Shown piece after piece: positions 44,676 to 54,744 of a stretch of 63,391 nucleotides of DNA. The stretch lies in NCBI RefSeq assembly GCF_002008345.1, contig NZ_MRAE01000018.1, positions 1 to 63,391 of the forward strand, read 5' to 3'. Within the stretch, counting starts at the first letter, position 1. Every line of letters begins with the position of its first letter. This DNA comes from Clostridium tepidum. Lineage in GTDB: Bacteria; Bacillota; Clostridia; Clostridiales; Clostridiaceae. The position numbers were made by a program, and so were the translations under genes. The notes below the pieces were generated by a model that did not search any database, was not told where the DNA came from, and saw only the letters and a list, made by a program, of their open reading frames with translations.

Positions 44676-45836
44676 TTAACTGTTCTCCTCTATATCCATG
44701 TCTTTTATCTTCTGAGGAACAGCTATATCTTCTTCTGCTATAATTAGCATTCTAATTTCGCACCTATCTCCTTGTGGAGAGTAGTTTGTAATTTTATCTA
44801 TTATTTTAACAGATTTATCCATATCACTAGTTATATTTTTATATATTTTTTTACTTTCCTCTTCTACAGCTTCTTTTAAATTAATATTCTCTTTTGTCTC
44901 TTTCACTTCATATAATGTTTCTTTTGTTATAAATAACTTATTATTTTCTATTCTATCATATTTTTTAAATTTGTTTATAGTTTTTTTCAAATATAATTTC
45001 TTCCCTTTAAAATTAATATATACTCTATCTATTTTTTTACCTGTTTTTTTTCTTTTTATTCTATAAGTATTTATAGTTTTAGTTTTTTCATAAAAAGTTC
45101 TAGCAAAAACTTTTCCTTCTGAATGAACTTCATAAGTTTCTCCTTCTTTTCCTTGTTCTCCCTTAATTAAAATATCTCCCTTTTTTACTATATCACCCTT
45201 TTTTACTATAGCACTTCCTGAAGTAGTATATATTCTTTGCACTTCTCCATCTTTTTTAGCTACTAAATCACAGGGTTCATTATCTTCTACTATAGTTGGA
45301 GGAGACTGTCTCTCTTCTGCATTTATTATAAGTTTCCCTCCTTCAATTCTAGCTTTAACCCACATTATATTATCTATATCCTTAATTAATTTTTTCTCTA
45401 TTTTATAAACATCTATATTTTTTTTATTTATCCCTGGTTTAACACCATATTCTTTCAATTGTTGTCTTATCTCATAGGGTGTTGCGCCATTGGTTGATGT
45501 TATATCTATATCCCATATAAATGTAGACATAAAATATATTATAAAAGAAAAAATAAATATACCTATAATCAATGAAAATCTTCTTTTTAAAAATAAAATA
45601 AAAAAAGATATTCCTTTTCTTTTTACTATTTTTACTTTTGTTCCTGTTCTTTTAGCTATATCATCCATAACAGTATAATCTCTTAAGTCTATATCCAAAA
45701 CAAAAGTAGTAACATTTGTCTTGACTACATTTTTAACTTTAACCCCATTTCGCCATAAAAGATTTATAAATCTTTCTGGTATCATAGATTGAATTTCTAT
45801 AGTTATAGTAGCATTTTTATATTTATTAAATTTCAT
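44676..45836 (-). CDS. yqfD: sporulation protein YqfD
   Basis: About 386 residues. The cytoplasmic N terminus with NLLWRNGVKVKNV is followed by one membrane helix (FSLIIGIFIFSFIIYFMSTF). An extracytoplasmic part follows with NAEERQSPPTIVEDNEPCDLVAKKDGEVQRI, YqfD family hallmarks. It is needed for efficient sporulation in Bacillus as part of the mother-cell regulon. The first codons overlap the end of yqfC. ATG 45836 has AAGGG 10 bases upstream; ATG 45854 is possible. Confidence 0.88.
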   Translation of the reverse strand: MKFNKYKNATITIEIQSMIPERFINLLWRNGVKVKNVVKTNVTTFVLDIDLRDYTVMDDIAKRTGTKVKIVKRKGISFFILFLKRRFSLIIGIFIFSFIIYFMSTFIWDIDITSTNGATPYEIRQQLKEYGVKPGINKKNIDVYKIEKKLIKDIDNIMWVKARIEGGKLIINAEERQSPPTIVEDNEPCDLVAKKDGEVQRIYTTSGSAIVKKGDIVKKGDILIKGEQGKEGETYEVHSEGKVFARTFYEKTKTINTYRIKRKKTGKKIDRVYINFKGKKLYLKKTINKFKKYDRIENNKLFITKETLYEVKETKENINLKEAVEEESKKIYKNITSDMDKSVKIIDKITNYSPQGDRCEIRMLIIAEEDIAVPQKIKDMDIEENS

Positions 45837-46122
45837 CTTCTTCAGACCCTTCATACTCTATAGATTTAAATTTTCCTCCTAAGGTAATAGTCCTTCCGCC
45901 CATAAATAATATTTTAAAATTTTCCCCATAAATAGATATCAATCCAGATCCAGAATTAATTTTTACTATTTTTTCTTCAAAAACAACTACTCCTCTATGA
46001 TTCTCTATAGTTATTTCATCATTACCTGTAACTATTATCTTTGGTTGATTTAAAATTATATCTCTTGGCAAATCTAATTTATCTGCTACAGTTTCTCTTG
46101 CATTATAAAATCTTTTACCCAT
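45826..46122 (-). CDS. yqfC: sporulation protein YqfC
   Basis: 98 residues of the YabP/YqfC family: LPRDIILNQPKIIVTGNDEITIENHRGVVVF, followed by beta-rich repeats ending SIYGENFKILFMGGRTITLGG. It overlaps yqfD, the conserved sporulation pair under sigma-E in Bacillus. GAGGTG precedes the ATG. A 16-bp hairpin lies immediately before the ribosome-binding site. Confidence 0.9.
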   Translation of the reverse strand: MGKRFYNARETVADKLDLPRDIILNQPKIIVTGNDEITIENHRGVVVFEEKIVKINSGSGLISIYGENFKILFMGGRTITLGGKFKSIEYEGSEEDEI

Positions 46123-46137
46123 TTTTCACCTCAAAAT

Positions 46138-46175
46138 AAAAAATACTTTCATATTAATTTATGAAAGTATTTTTT
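46138..46175. repeat. 16-bp hairpin directly before yqfC
   Basis: AAAAAATACTTTCATA and TATGAAAGTATTTTTT pair perfectly with a 6-base loop. On the minus strand it is followed by TTTTTTATTTT, then the yqfC ribosome-binding site. It could be a terminator that insulates yqfCD from read-through. Confidence 0.5.
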
Positions 46176-46210
46176 AATAAATGACAAATATAGCTTTATG
46201 CATATAATAT

Positions 46211-46237
46211 AAAAAGCTGAGTTTTACTCAGCTTTTA
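46211..46237 (-). terminator. terminator of rpsU-yqeY
   Basis: AAAGCTGAG, loop and CTCAGCTTT form a 9-base stem followed by T on the minus strand, immediately after the yqeY stop. Confidence 0.75.
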
Positions 46238-46684
46238 TTATTTATTCAATATATCTTTTACTTTTTCACTTACAAGTTTACCATCTGCTCTACCTTTAGT
46301 TTTAGGGATAACTATACTCATTACATTTTTCATATGTTTCATGCTATTTGCACCAATTTCATTAACTGCTTTTTCAATAATTTCTGTAATTTCCTCTTCT
46401 GTCAACTGCTGAGGAAGGTATTTTAGCAAAACTTCTATTTCAAAATTAGTTGCATCTATTAAGTCTTGTCTGTTTCCCTTCTTGAAGTCTTCTAGCGATT
46501 CTTTACGCTGTTTTATCTCTTTAGATAAAATATCAATTATTTCTGAATATTCAAGAGTTCTCCCTAAATTTTTTTCTGCTAAGAGAATCGAAGATCTAAT
46601 CATGCTTATAACATTAGCTTTCTCTTTCTCTTTAGCTTTTAAAGCTTGTTTCCAATGGTCTTGTAGCGTTTCCTTAAGAGACAT
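46238..46684 (-). CDS. yqeY: GatB/YqeY domain protein
   Basis: 148 residues: an N-terminal helical domain (KEKEKANVISMIRSSILLAEKN) and a C-terminal YqeY domain like the tRNA-binding tail of GatB (YLPQQLTEEEITEIIEKAVNEIG, MKHMKNVMSIVIPKTKGRADGKLVSEKVKDIL). Its role is unknown, probably tRNA-related. It follows rpsU by 42 bases, a linkage conserved in Firmicutes. Confidence 0.92.
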   Translation of the reverse strand: MSLKETLQDHWKQALKAKEKEKANVISMIRSSILLAEKNLGRTLEYSEIIDILSKEIKQRKESLEDFKKGNRQDLIDATNFEIEVLLKYLPQQLTEEEITEIIEKAVNEIGANSMKHMKNVMSIVIPKTKGRADGKLVSEKVKDILNK

Positions 46685-46726
46685 TATTATCTAATACCCT
46701 CTTTCAAAGAAATCTATTAATGATAA

Positions 46727-46903
46727 CTACTTAAATTTTCTCTTTCTTGCAGCTTCAGATTTCTTTTTTTTCTTTACACTTGGCTTTTCATAGTGTTCTC
46801 TTTTTCTTACTTCAGATAAAACACCAGCTCTTGCACATTTTTTCTTAAATCTTCTTAGTGCGTTTTCTAATGATTCGTTTTCTCCAACTTTTATTTCTGA
46901 CAT
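46727..46903 (-). CDS. rpsU: 30S ribosomal protein S21
   Basis: A 58-residue basic protein: [20 protein letters not shown], then [22 protein letters not shown] and a Lys/Arg-rich tail ending RKRKFK. S21 sits near the mRNA channel on the 30S subunit. GGAGGGAG precedes ATG 46903. A strong promoter lies at 46979-47008. Confidence 0.97.
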   Translation of the reverse strand: MSEIKVGENESLENALRRFKKKCARAGVLSEVRKREHYEKPSVKKKKKSEAARKRKFK

Positions 46904-46978
46904 GTTTTCTCCCTCCCTCCGCTAGTTCAATTTCGTAAAAACAAAGCAGTTAATTACGGGCTAAATAACACACTAGCT

Positions 46979-47008
46979 ATTATACAACATATTTTGGGAA
47001 ACTGTCAA
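46979..47008 (-). promoter_or_regulatory. sigma-A promoter of rpsU
   Basis: TTGACA, 18 bases, TATAAT on the minus strand, a consensus match about 70 bases before the rpsU start. Confidence 0.75.
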
Positions 47009-47039
47009 CAACTTAATATTTCAAGTTTAATAAGTTTTT

Positions 47040-47384
47040 TTAACCTGGTGGCCATTGTAAGTTTCTCCCTGCAATTAAGTGGAAGTGTATGTGGAAAACA
47101 CTCTGTCCTGCTGATTCACCACAGTTAGAAACTACTCTATAGCCTTCTTTTGATATATTAAGATCCTTAGCTATTTTTTTAGCTACCATAAATATATGGC
47201 TTATAACTTTGCTATTTTCTTCTGTCAAATCATTTAAAGAAGCTATATGTTCTTTTGGTATTATAAGCACATGATGTGGTGCTACTGGATCTATATCATT
47301 AAAAGCATAAACTAATTGATCTTCATACACTTTAGAACTTGGGATTTCTCCCTTTAATATTTTGCAAAAAATACAATTTTCCAT
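47040..47384 (-). CDS. HIT family nucleotide-binding protein (HinT-like)
   Basis: 114 residues. NCIFCKILKGEIPSSKVYED opens the domain, and the triad QSVFHIHFHLIAGR contains H-x-H-x-H. HinT-type proteins hydrolyse AMP-amino acid or phosphoramidate bonds. GGAGGTG precedes the ATG. It lies 56 bases after mtaB on the same strand. Confidence 0.93.
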   Translation of the reverse strand: MENCIFCKILKGEIPSSKVYEDQLVYAFNDIDPVAPHHVLIIPKEHIASLNDLTEENSKVISHIFMVAKKIAKDLNISKEGYRVVSNCGESAGQSVFHIHFHLIAGRNLQWPPG

Positions 47385-47440
47385 TATATCACCTCCTGTT
47401 AAATGAAATATTCAATAAATAGATTAAAAATCCTTCTACT

Positions 47441-48739
47441 CTAATAAATTTCTCCCTTAACAAAATCCTTAGAAACCTCTTTTAATTTACTGTTTATTAT
47501 TTTTCCAGTAATATCTTTTAAACTTTTAGCATATATCTTTATATAATTTGGAGTATACCCCTCATAAATTCCTTTTTCTTTAGTTTCCTTTTCATATAAT
47601 ACTGGCATTTCTCTTTCAAGGAATTTTTCCATAAATTCTTTTTCAAGCTTTTTATCTAAAGCTATTATTTTGTTACTTCTTTCTTCTTTTATATTACCAT
47701 CTATTTGATTTTCCATTTTTTCTGCTCTAGTTCCATTTCTAGGACTAAATTTAAATACATGCATTTTGGACAGTTTTATATCTTTTAAAAATTCATATGT
47801 TGTTTTAAATTCTTCTTCTGTTTCTCCTGGAAAACCTACTATTATATCTGTAGTAATAGAAACATCTTTTATATTTTTTCTTAAATTATTTACTATATAT
47901 TTATACTGCTCTACAGTGTATTTTCTATTCATTCTTTTTAAAGTTTCATTACATCCACTTTGAAGAGATAAATGAAAATGAGGGCAGAATTTTTTTAATT
48001 TACTTATTCTTATTACTTCTTTCTCTGTAAAAAATGTTGGATCTATAGAACCTATTCTTATTCTTTCAATACCTTCTACTTTATCTATATCTTCTAATAT
48101 AGTAGTCAAATTATAATTTCCATCTAAATCAAACCCATAAGAAGCTATATCTATACCAGATAAAATTACTTCTTTAAATCCATGCTTAGAAAGTTTTTTA
48201 ACTTCTTCAATAATTTTTTCTGGTTTTTTGCTACATACAGCTCCTCTTGCAAATGGTATCAAACAATAAGAACAAAATCTATTGCACCCATCTTGTATTT
48301 TTAAAAATGCTCTAGTTTTATCTCTGTATTCTTCTATATTTAATTCTTCAAATTCTTTATTTTTAAGAACATCTTTAACTTCTATTATTTGATTTTTTTC
48401 TTCCATTGCTCTATTTACCCAATATACTATATCACCTTTATTTCTAGTACCTAATACTACATCTACACCTTCTATTTTAGATACTTCATCAGGTGCTATT
48501 TGAGAATAACAACCTACTACTGCAATTATTGAATTTGAATTTTGTCTTCTTCCTCTGTTTATCATTTGTCTTGACTTTCTATCACCCATATTAGTTACTG
48601 TGCAAGTATTTATTACATATACATCGGCTACTTCATTAAAATCTACTACTTCATATCCTTGTTTTATAAATTTTTCTGCCATAGCTTCTGTTTCATATAC
48701 ATTTACTCTACATCCTAATGTAGAAAAAGCGACTTTCAT
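47441..48739 (-). CDS. mtaB: tRNA t6A37 methylthiotransferase MtaB
   Basis: 432 residues. The N-terminal MTTase domain has cluster cysteines in STLGCRVN, NTCTVT and VVGCYSQ. The radical SAM motif CNRFCSYCLIPFARG (CX3CX2C) follows, then FPGETEEEF and a C-terminal TRAM-like tail. It makes ms2t6A37 in ANN-decoding tRNAs. Its ATG overlaps the rsmE stop (TAATG), so translation is coupled. Confidence 0.95.
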   Translation of the reverse strand: MKVAFSTLGCRVNVYETEAMAEKFIKQGYEVVDFNEVADVYVINTCTVTNMGDRKSRQMINRGRRQNSNSIIAVVGCYSQIAPDEVSKIEGVDVVLGTRNKGDIVYWVNRAMEEKNQIIEVKDVLKNKEFEELNIEEYRDKTRAFLKIQDGCNRFCSYCLIPFARGAVCSKKPEKIIEEVKKLSKHGFKEVILSGIDIASYGFDLDGNYNLTTILEDIDKVEGIERIRIGSIDPTFFTEKEVIRISKLKKFCPHFHLSLQSGCNETLKRMNRKYTVEQYKYIVNNLRKNIKDVSITTDIIVGFPGETEEEFKTTYEFLKDIKLSKMHVFKFSPRNGTRAEKMENQIDGNIKEERSNKIIALDKKLEKEFMEKFLEREMPVLYEKETKEKGIYEGYTPNYIKIYAKSLKDITGKIINSKLKEVSKDFVKGEIY

Positions 48740-49497
48740 TATATATTTCCTCCTAAATCTCCTAATTCATATAAAATTATTGAAGCACATACTATACCTG
48801 CTGTTTCTGTCCTAAATATTCTAGGTCCTAAAGTTACTGTTTCAGCTTTTATTTTTTCTAAAGCTCTTATTTCACTTTCTTCAAAACCACCCTCTGGTCC
48901 TATTACTATACCTATATTTTTAATACTTTCTTTTTTATATTGTATATTTTTTATAAGAGACTTTATACCATAATTATGTTTGCTTTCATAAGGTACAACT
49001 ATTAAATCCATAGATTTTATTTCTTCTAATAGATTATTAAACTCTAAAGGTTCTTTTACACTAGGAATCAATGTTCTTTTACATTGTTTACATGCTTCAA
49101 GTGCAATTCTATTCCATCTATCTATTTTTTTAAATTCTTTTAATGTAGTTTTGACCTCAACTCGTTCTGTTAAAATAGGTATTATTTCTTTTATACCTAA
49201 TTCAGTAGATTTTTGAACTATCAAATCCATTTTAGTAGATTTAGGAAGACCTTGATATAAATAAATATTTAAAGTACTTTCATTATTTACTTCAACTTGA
49301 TTTATTATTTTAACAACTACAGATTTTTTATCTATGTGTTCTATTTCACCTTTATATTCTTTTCCCTGGCAATTATTTATGTTTATAGAATCTCCACATT
49401 TTAGTCTTAACACCTTATATATATGTTTAACATCATCACCATTAATTATAGCTTTTTTATCAATTATATTTTCAGCTGGCACAAAAAATTTATGCAT
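48739..49497 (-). CDS. rsmE: 16S rRNA m3U1498 methyltransferase RsmE
   Basis: About 252 residues. A PUA-like N terminus (MHKFFVPAENI, HIYKVLRLKCGD) is followed by the SPOUT knot: KSTKMDLIVQKSTELGI, IGIVIGPEGGFEESEI and TVTLGPRIFRTETA. GGTG before ATG 49497 sets the start. It is coupled to mtaB downstream and lies after prmA. Confidence 0.95.
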   Translation of the reverse strand: MHKFFVPAENIIDKKAIINGDDVKHIYKVLRLKCGDSININNCQGKEYKGEIEHIDKKSVVVKIINQVEVNNESTLNIYLYQGLPKSTKMDLIVQKSTELGIKEIIPILTERVEVKTTLKEFKKIDRWNRIALEACKQCKRTLIPSVKEPLEFNNLLEEIKSMDLIVVPYESKHNYGIKSLIKNIQYKKESIKNIGIVIGPEGGFEESEIRALEKIKAETVTLGPRIFRTETAGIVCASIILYELGDLGGNI

Positions 49498-49734
49498 AAT
49501 AATCACCTGCTTTACTATTTTTATATAAGAAACCTTAAATACAAATTTTTATATCTTTGAATACAAATCTTTGCACTGTTAAATGCATGCTGTAAACAAA
49601 TTTTAGAGCTACATAAAAAGTTTTAATACATCTAAAACTAATAAAATAATTATCTATAACATTAAGCATTTGTACCAATGTTTAAAATATAATATTGGTC
49701 AAACAATTAGTTATGGAAAACTATTAAAATAATT

Positions 49735-50673
49735 TTAGTTTATTTTAGATACTATACAAACCCATTCTCCATCTTCTTTTACTTCTTCTATTTGAAAACC
49801 TGTTTGCTCTAATTTTTTAATAACATCTTCTTTTCTTGAATTTATTATACCGGAAGCTATAAAATATCCATCCTTTTCTATAAAATCTTTTACACCTTCT
49901 GTTAAAAATATTATAACATCTGCTATTATATTAGCTACTACTATGTTAGCTTTACCAGATACAACTTCCATTAAATTACCTTCAAGTATTTCTATGTTGT
50001 TTAAATTATTATATTTGATATTTTCTTTGGATGATTTAACAGCCACTGGATCTAAATCTACACCTATTACCTGTTTAGCACCTAATTTTGCTGCTGCTAT
50101 AGATAATATTCCTGATCCACACCCTATATCGAATACAACTTTATCATCTTTCACATATTTTTCTAAGGCATTTATGCACATTCTTGTAGTTTCATGAGTT
50201 CCTGTACCAAAAGCCATTCCTGGATCTAGTTCTATTATTATTTCATCCTTTTTTTTATCATAATTTTCCCAAATTGGCTTTATAACTATTTTATCTGAAA
50301 CTTTAGTTGGCTTATAATATTTTTTCCAATTATTTTCCCAATCTTCTTCATTTACTTTATGAACTTCTACTATACCTTCACCTTTATCTATTCCAAATTG
50401 ATCTAAGTTACTTATAGATTCTTTTATGTAATTTAAATAATCATTAAATTTGTCATCTTCTTTATAGTATCCCTTTATTATAGCAGTATCCTTAACTGTT
50501 AATAATGTTTCATCAAAATAATCCCAATCTCCAGGGTGCTTCTTTTTAAACTCAATATCCTTCGGATCTTCTATTGAAACTCCTTTTACTCCTGTATTGT
50601 ACAATATTCCAGATATAGCCTCTAATGCATCGCTACTTGTATATATACAAACTTCTAACCATTCTTTATCCAC
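49735..50673 (-). CDS. prmA: ribosomal protein L11 methyltransferase PrmA
   Basis: 312 residues. The N-terminal L11-binding domain ([20 protein letters not shown]) is followed by the SAM domain with [41 protein letters not shown] and [10 protein letters not shown]. It trimethylates ribosomal protein L11. The start is GTG with AAGGAGG upstream. It lies between dnaJ and rsmE. The 237-base gap towards rsmE shows only AT-rich sequence. Confidence 0.95.
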   Translation of the reverse strand: MDKEWLEVCIYTSSDALEAISGILYNTGVKGVSIEDPKDIEFKKKHPGDWDYFDETLLTVKDTAIIKGYYKEDDKFNDYLNYIKESISNLDQFGIDKGEGIVEVHKVNEEDWENNWKKYYKPTKVSDKIVIKPIWENYDKKKDEIIIELDPGMAFGTGTHETTRMCINALEKYVKDDKVVFDIGCGSGILSIAAAKLGAKQVIGVDLDPVAVKSSKENIKYNNLNNIEILEGNLMEVVSGKANIVVANIIADVIIFLTEGVKDFIEKDGYFIASGIINSRKEDVIKKLEQTGFQIEEVKEDGEWVCIVSKIN

Positions 50674-50820
50674 AAAAATTCCTCCTTAAAATAAAAAAAC
50701 TACTGTTAATAAAAAGATTATTTTTAAACCACTTCATCTGTTAAATCAAAAATAACTTCTAAATAATTTTATAGCACTATTAATTATTATACCTAAAAAT
50801 CTAAAAATCCACCACAAAAT

Positions 50821-50849
50821 ATAAGGAAAGTGCACTGCACTTTCCTTAT
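50821..50849 (-). terminator. 14-bp palindrome after dnaJ
   Basis: ATAAGGAAAGTGCA and TGCACTTTCCTTAT are separated by a single C, two bases beyond the dnaJ stop. The minus strand continues with a T-rich tract. The arms resemble the hairpin at 4825-4849. Confidence 0.6.
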
Positions 50850-50850
50850 A

Positions 50851-51996
50851 TTAGTCCTTGAAGCCTTTTTTTATCTTATCAAAAATAGTATCTTTTTCTT
50901 TTCCTTCTACAGTTTCACCACTAGCTTCCATATACATAGTTAGGGCTTCCTTTTGCTTACTATTTAATTTTTTTGGTATATCTACTATTATGGTAACATA
51001 TTGATTTCCCCTAGATGTACTATTTATTCTTGGTACACCTTTACCTTTTAGTCTAAATATAGTTCCTGGTTGTGTTCCTGCTGGAACTTCATATTTAACA
51101 TCACCATCTACCGTAGGCACTTTTATTTCAACACCTAAAGCTGCTTGAGCAAAACTTATATGTTTTTCTATATAAATATCAAAGCCTTTCCTCTTAAATG
51201 TAGGATGAGAAGCTACTCTTATATTTATATATAAATCACCTGTAGGACCTCCATTATTACCTGGCTCACCTTGCCCTCTTAATGGAATAACATTTCCTGT
51301 ATCCACTCCAGCTGGTATTTTAACTTTTATTCTTTTATTTTTTCTAACTTTACCATTTCCATGGCATTTATTACATGGAGTTTCGATTATTTGTCCACTC
51401 CCACCACATTTATCACAAGAAGTTTCTGTTACCATGCTTCCTAATATAGTATTTTTTTGAATTCTAATTCTTCCAGTTCCACCACACTTATCACAAGTTT
51501 TAGGAGTTGTTCCTGGTTTTGCACCAGTTCCATTACAATTATCACAATTTTCATGTTTGTTTACAGATATTTCCTTTTCTGTTCCAAACACCGCTTCTTC
51601 GAAAGTTAAATTAATAGCAGTTTCTATATCAGCTCCTCTTTGAGGTCCATTTCTTCTTCTTCCGCCAGAAGAAAATCCTCCACCGAAGAATGAATCAAAT
51701 ATATCTCCAAAACCGCCAATATCGGAAAAATCGAAACCTCCAAAGCCTGATGAATTAAATCCACCCGCTCCATTAAAATCTGTGGTTCCAAATTGATCAT
51801 ATTGAGCTTTCTTTTGAGGATCTGAAAGTACCTGATAAGCTTCATTTATTTCTTTAAATTTCTCTTCTGCTTCCTTATTGCCTTTGTTTTTATCTGGATG
51901 ATATTTTATAGCTAATTTTCTGAAAGCCTGTTTTATATCTTTTTCACTAGCGCCTTTTTCTAATCCAAGTATTGCGTAATAATCCTTGCTAGGCAT
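50851..51996 (-). CDS. dnaJ: chaperone DnaJ
   Basis: 381 residues. The J domain has the HPD motif (KYHPDKNKG). A Gly/Phe-rich linker (about 75-115) leads to four CxxCxGxG zinc repeats ([32 protein letters not shown]) and C-terminal substrate-binding beta domains. It stimulates DnaK and delivers substrates. It is the last gene of the hrcA-grpE-dnaK-dnaJ operon. Confidence 0.98.
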   Translation of the reverse strand: MPSKDYYAILGLEKGASEKDIKQAFRKLAIKYHPDKNKGNKEAEEKFKEINEAYQVLSDPQKKAQYDQFGTTDFNGAGGFNSSGFGGFDFSDIGGFGDIFDSFFGGGFSSGGRRRNGPQRGADIETAINLTFEEAVFGTEKEISVNKHENCDNCNGTGAKPGTTPKTCDKCGGTGRIRIQKNTILGSMVTETSCDKCGGSGQIIETPCNKCHGNGKVRKNKRIKVKIPAGVDTGNVIPLRGQGEPGNNGGPTGDLYINIRVASHPTFKRKGFDIYIEKHISFAQAALGVEIKVPTVDGDVKYEVPAGTQPGTIFRLKGKGVPRINSTSRGNQYVTIIVDIPKKLNSKQKEALTMYMEASGETVEGKEKDTIFDKIKKGFKD

Positions 51997-52053
51997 TTCT
52001 ATCCCTCACCACCTAATATCTACAATGTTAATTTCAAAAATTATTTTTCACTT

Positions 52054-52090
52054 AAATTAAGGGAGGAGTACAAACTCTCTCCCTTAATTT
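52054..52090 (-). terminator. 12-bp hairpin between dnaK and dnaJ
   Basis: AAATTAAGGGAG and CTCCCTTAATTT form a perfect 12-base stem with a 13-base loop in the 141-base dnaK-dnaJ gap. There is no long T run, so it may attenuate dnaJ or stabilise an mRNA end rather than fully terminate. Confidence 0.5.
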
Positions 52091-52137
52091 ATACCTATTA
52101 TATCTTATACAATTTTTTAGTATTTGTCATTTATTTT

Positions 52138-54012
52138 TTATTTATCATCTTCAACTTTAAAATCTGCATCCACTACATTGTCATCTTTTTTATCATCTTG
52201 TGCTGAAGCATTACCTGCTGCATTTGCTCCACCCATGTTGTTTGGATCAAAACCTGCGCCTTGTGCACCTTCTGGATTAGCTTGTTGATATATCTTTGAA
52301 GATATTGCATAGAATGTTTGAGTTAAATCTTCAGTAGCCTTTTTAATAGCTTCTAAATCTTCTCCATCTTTAACGTCCTTAACTGCTTTAACTTTTTCTT
52401 CTATTTGAGCTTTATCTTCAGCTGATACTTTGTCTCCTAAGTCAGTTAATGTTTTTTCTGTTTGATATACTATTTGGTCAGCATTATTTTTTACTTCTAT
52501 AGCTTCTTTTCTCTTTTTATCTTCTTCTTCAAATTTCTTTGCTTCATTTACAGCTTTTTCTATTTCATCATCTGTTAAATTTGTTGAAGCTGTGATTGTT
52601 ATATTTGCTTCTTTTCCTGTTCCCTTATCTTTAGCAGATACGTTAACTATACCATTAGCATCTATATCAAAAGTTACTTCTATTTGAGGTACTCCTCTTG
52701 GAGCTGGAGCTATTCCTGATAAAGTAAATCTTCCCAAGGTCTTGTTATCAGCTGCCATTTGTCTTTCACCTTGTACTACGTGTATTTCAACTGATGTTTG
52801 ACCGTCTGCTGCTGTAGAGAAAATTTGACTCTTTCTTGTTGGTATAGTTGTATTTCTTTCTATTAATGGAGTTGCAACTCCACCTAATGTTTCTATTCCT
52901 AATGTTAATGGAGTAACATCTAAAAGTAATACATCTTTAACTTCTCCTGTTAAAACTCCTGCTTGAATAGCAGCCCCCATTGCAACAACTTCATCTGGAT
53001 TAACACCTTTAGTTAAATCTTTTCCTGTAAATTCTTTAACTGCATCTTGAACAGCTGGTATTCTTGTTGATCCACCAACCATTATAACTTTATCTATATC
53101 TGACAATGAATATCCAGCATCTTCTAATGATTTTTTAATTGGTTCTAATGTGCGTTGTACTAAATCATGTGTTAATTCATTAAATTTAGCTCTTGTCAAA
53201 TTCATATCTATATGTTTTGGACCTGTCGCATCTGCTGTTATAAATGGTAGATTTATATTTGTTTGTGTTGCTGATGATAATTCTATTTTAGCTTTTTCTG
53301 CTGCTTCTTTTAATCTTTGTATAGCCATTTTATCATTTCTTAAATCTATTCCATTTTCAGCTTTAAATGTTTCAGCTATATAATCTATTACTTTTTGGTC
53401 GAAGTCATCTCCACCTAGTTTTGTATCTCCATTAGTAGCTTTAACTTCAAATACTCCATCACCTAGTTCTAATATTGATACGTCAAAAGTACCACCACCT
53501 AAGTCATAAACTAATATTTTTTCATTTGTATCCATTTTATCTAAACCATAAGCTAATGATGCAGCTGTTGGTTCATTTATTATTCTTAAAACTTCAAGTC
53601 CAGCTATTTTTCCCGCATCCTTTGTTGCTTGTCTTTGGCTATCATTAAAATAAGCTGGTACTGTTATAACTGCTTGAGTTACTTTTTCTCCAAGATAAGC
53701 TTCAGCATCTGCTTTTAATTTTTGAAGCACCATAGCTGATATTTGTTGTGGTGTATATTCTGTATCGTCTATCTTAACTTTATGATCTGTTCCCATATAT
53801 CTTTTTACAGAAATTATAGTCTTTTCTGGATTTGTAATAGCTTGTCTTTTTGCTACTTGACCTATTAATCTTTCTCCATTGGCTTGAAAAGATACTACTG
53901 AAGGAGTTGTTCTAGATCCCTCTGCGTTTGGTATAACTACTGGTTCTCCACCCTCCATAACTGATACACAAGAATTTGTTGTTCCTAAGTCAATTCCGAT
54001 TATTTTTGCCAT
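52138..54012 (-). CDS. dnaK: chaperone DnaK (Hsp70)
   Basis: 624 residues. The ATPase domain has [44 protein letters not shown] and [10 protein letters not shown]. The linker [15 protein letters not shown] leads to the substrate domain with [16 protein letters not shown] Gly/Asn/Ala-rich tail ends in acidic residues. CIRCE control acts at the operon start. Confidence 0.98.
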   Translation of the reverse strand: MAKIIGIDLGTTNSCVSVMEGGEPVVIPNAEGSRTTPSVVSFQANGERLIGQVAKRQAITNPEKTIISVKRYMGTDHKVKIDDTEYTPQQISAMVLQKLKADAEAYLGEKVTQAVITVPAYFNDSQRQATKDAGKIAGLEVLRIINEPTAASLAYGLDKMDTNEKILVYDLGGGTFDVSILELGDGVFEVKATNGDTKLGGDDFDQKVIDYIAETFKAENGIDLRNDKMAIQRLKEAAEKAKIELSSATQTNINLPFITADATGPKHIDMNLTRAKFNELTHDLVQRTLEPIKKSLEDAGYSLSDIDKVIMVGGSTRIPAVQDAVKEFTGKDLTKGVNPDEVVAMGAAIQAGVLTGEVKDVLLLDVTPLTLGIETLGGVATPLIERNTTIPTRKSQIFSTAADGQTSVEIHVVQGERQMAADNKTLGRFTLSGIAPAPRGVPQIEVTFDIDANGIVNVSAKDKGTGKEANITITASTNLTDDEIEKAVNEAKKFEEEDKKRKEAIEVKNNADQIVYQTEKTLTDLGDKVSAEDKAQIEEKVKAVKDVKDGEDLEAIKKATEDLTQTFYAISSKIYQQANPEGAQGAGFDPNNMGGANAAGNASAQDDKKDDNVVDADFKVEDDK

Positions 54013-54066
54013 TTTAATATTCCCTCCTAGTTTGTAATTTGTTAGGTTTTTATAATAAACTTTTAT

Positions 54067-54711
54067 CTAGTTTGCTACTTTTACCATGCTATATCTTATA
54101 ATTTTTTCTCCCTTTTTATATCCTTTTTGGAATACTTCTACTATTTCTTTTTCTCCGCAATTAGAATCCTCAATATGCATTACCGCATTATGGATATTAG
54201 GGTCAAAAGCAACCTCTGTAGATATCTCTTCCACTCCTAATTTTTCTAAAGAAGTTTCAAATTGTTTAACTGTCATGTCTATTCCCTTTTTAATATCTTC
54301 TACAGATCCCTCTACACTTGCTGCTCTTTCTAGATTATCTAAAACTGGAAGAAGTTCTTTTAAAACATCTTCACAAGCACTAACATATAAATCTTCCTTT
54401 TCTTTAGCTGTTCTTTTTCTAAAATTATCATATTCTGCTACTGTTCTTACTAATCTCTCTTTTATTTCTTCCATTTGGTTTTTTAATTTTTTATTCTCTT
54501 CTTTTAATTTATTTTTCATATCTTCTAATTCCTTTATTTTTAATTCATTAGAGTTTTCATTATCATCTACAATTTCTTGTTTTCCTATTTCCTCAAACTC
54601 TAAATCCTCTTCTTTGCCTTTATCTTCTTCTTTATTTTCACTGTCTTTATTACAACAGCAGCATTCTTCTTCCATATTAATATGTTTGGCATCCTTACAT
54701 TCTTTTTCCAA
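54067..54711 (-). CDS. grpE: nucleotide exchange factor GrpE
   Basis: 214 residues. A long acidic N-terminal region with a Cys cluster (EECCCCNKD) leads to a coiled coil (about 55-105) and the GrpE core: VAEYDNFRKRTAKEKEDL, LPVLDNLERA, FDPNIHNAVMHIED and VFQKGYKKGEKIIRYSMVKVA. It releases ADP from DnaK. The start is TTG with GGAGG upstream. The four adjacent cysteines near residue 17 are unusual for GrpE. Confidence 0.96.
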   Translation of the reverse strand: MEKECKDAKHINMEEECCCCNKDSENKEEDKGKEEDLEFEEIGKQEIVDDNENSNELKIKELEDMKNKLKEENKKLKNQMEEIKERLVRTVAEYDNFRKRTAKEKEDLYVSACEDVLKELLPVLDNLERAASVEGSVEDIKKGIDMTVKQFETSLEKLGVEEISTEVAFDPNIHNAVMHIEDSNCGEKEIVEVFQKGYKKGEKIIRYSMVKVAN

Positions 54712-54744
54712 TTATATACCTCCATTCTATCCGCTTGTTATTTA

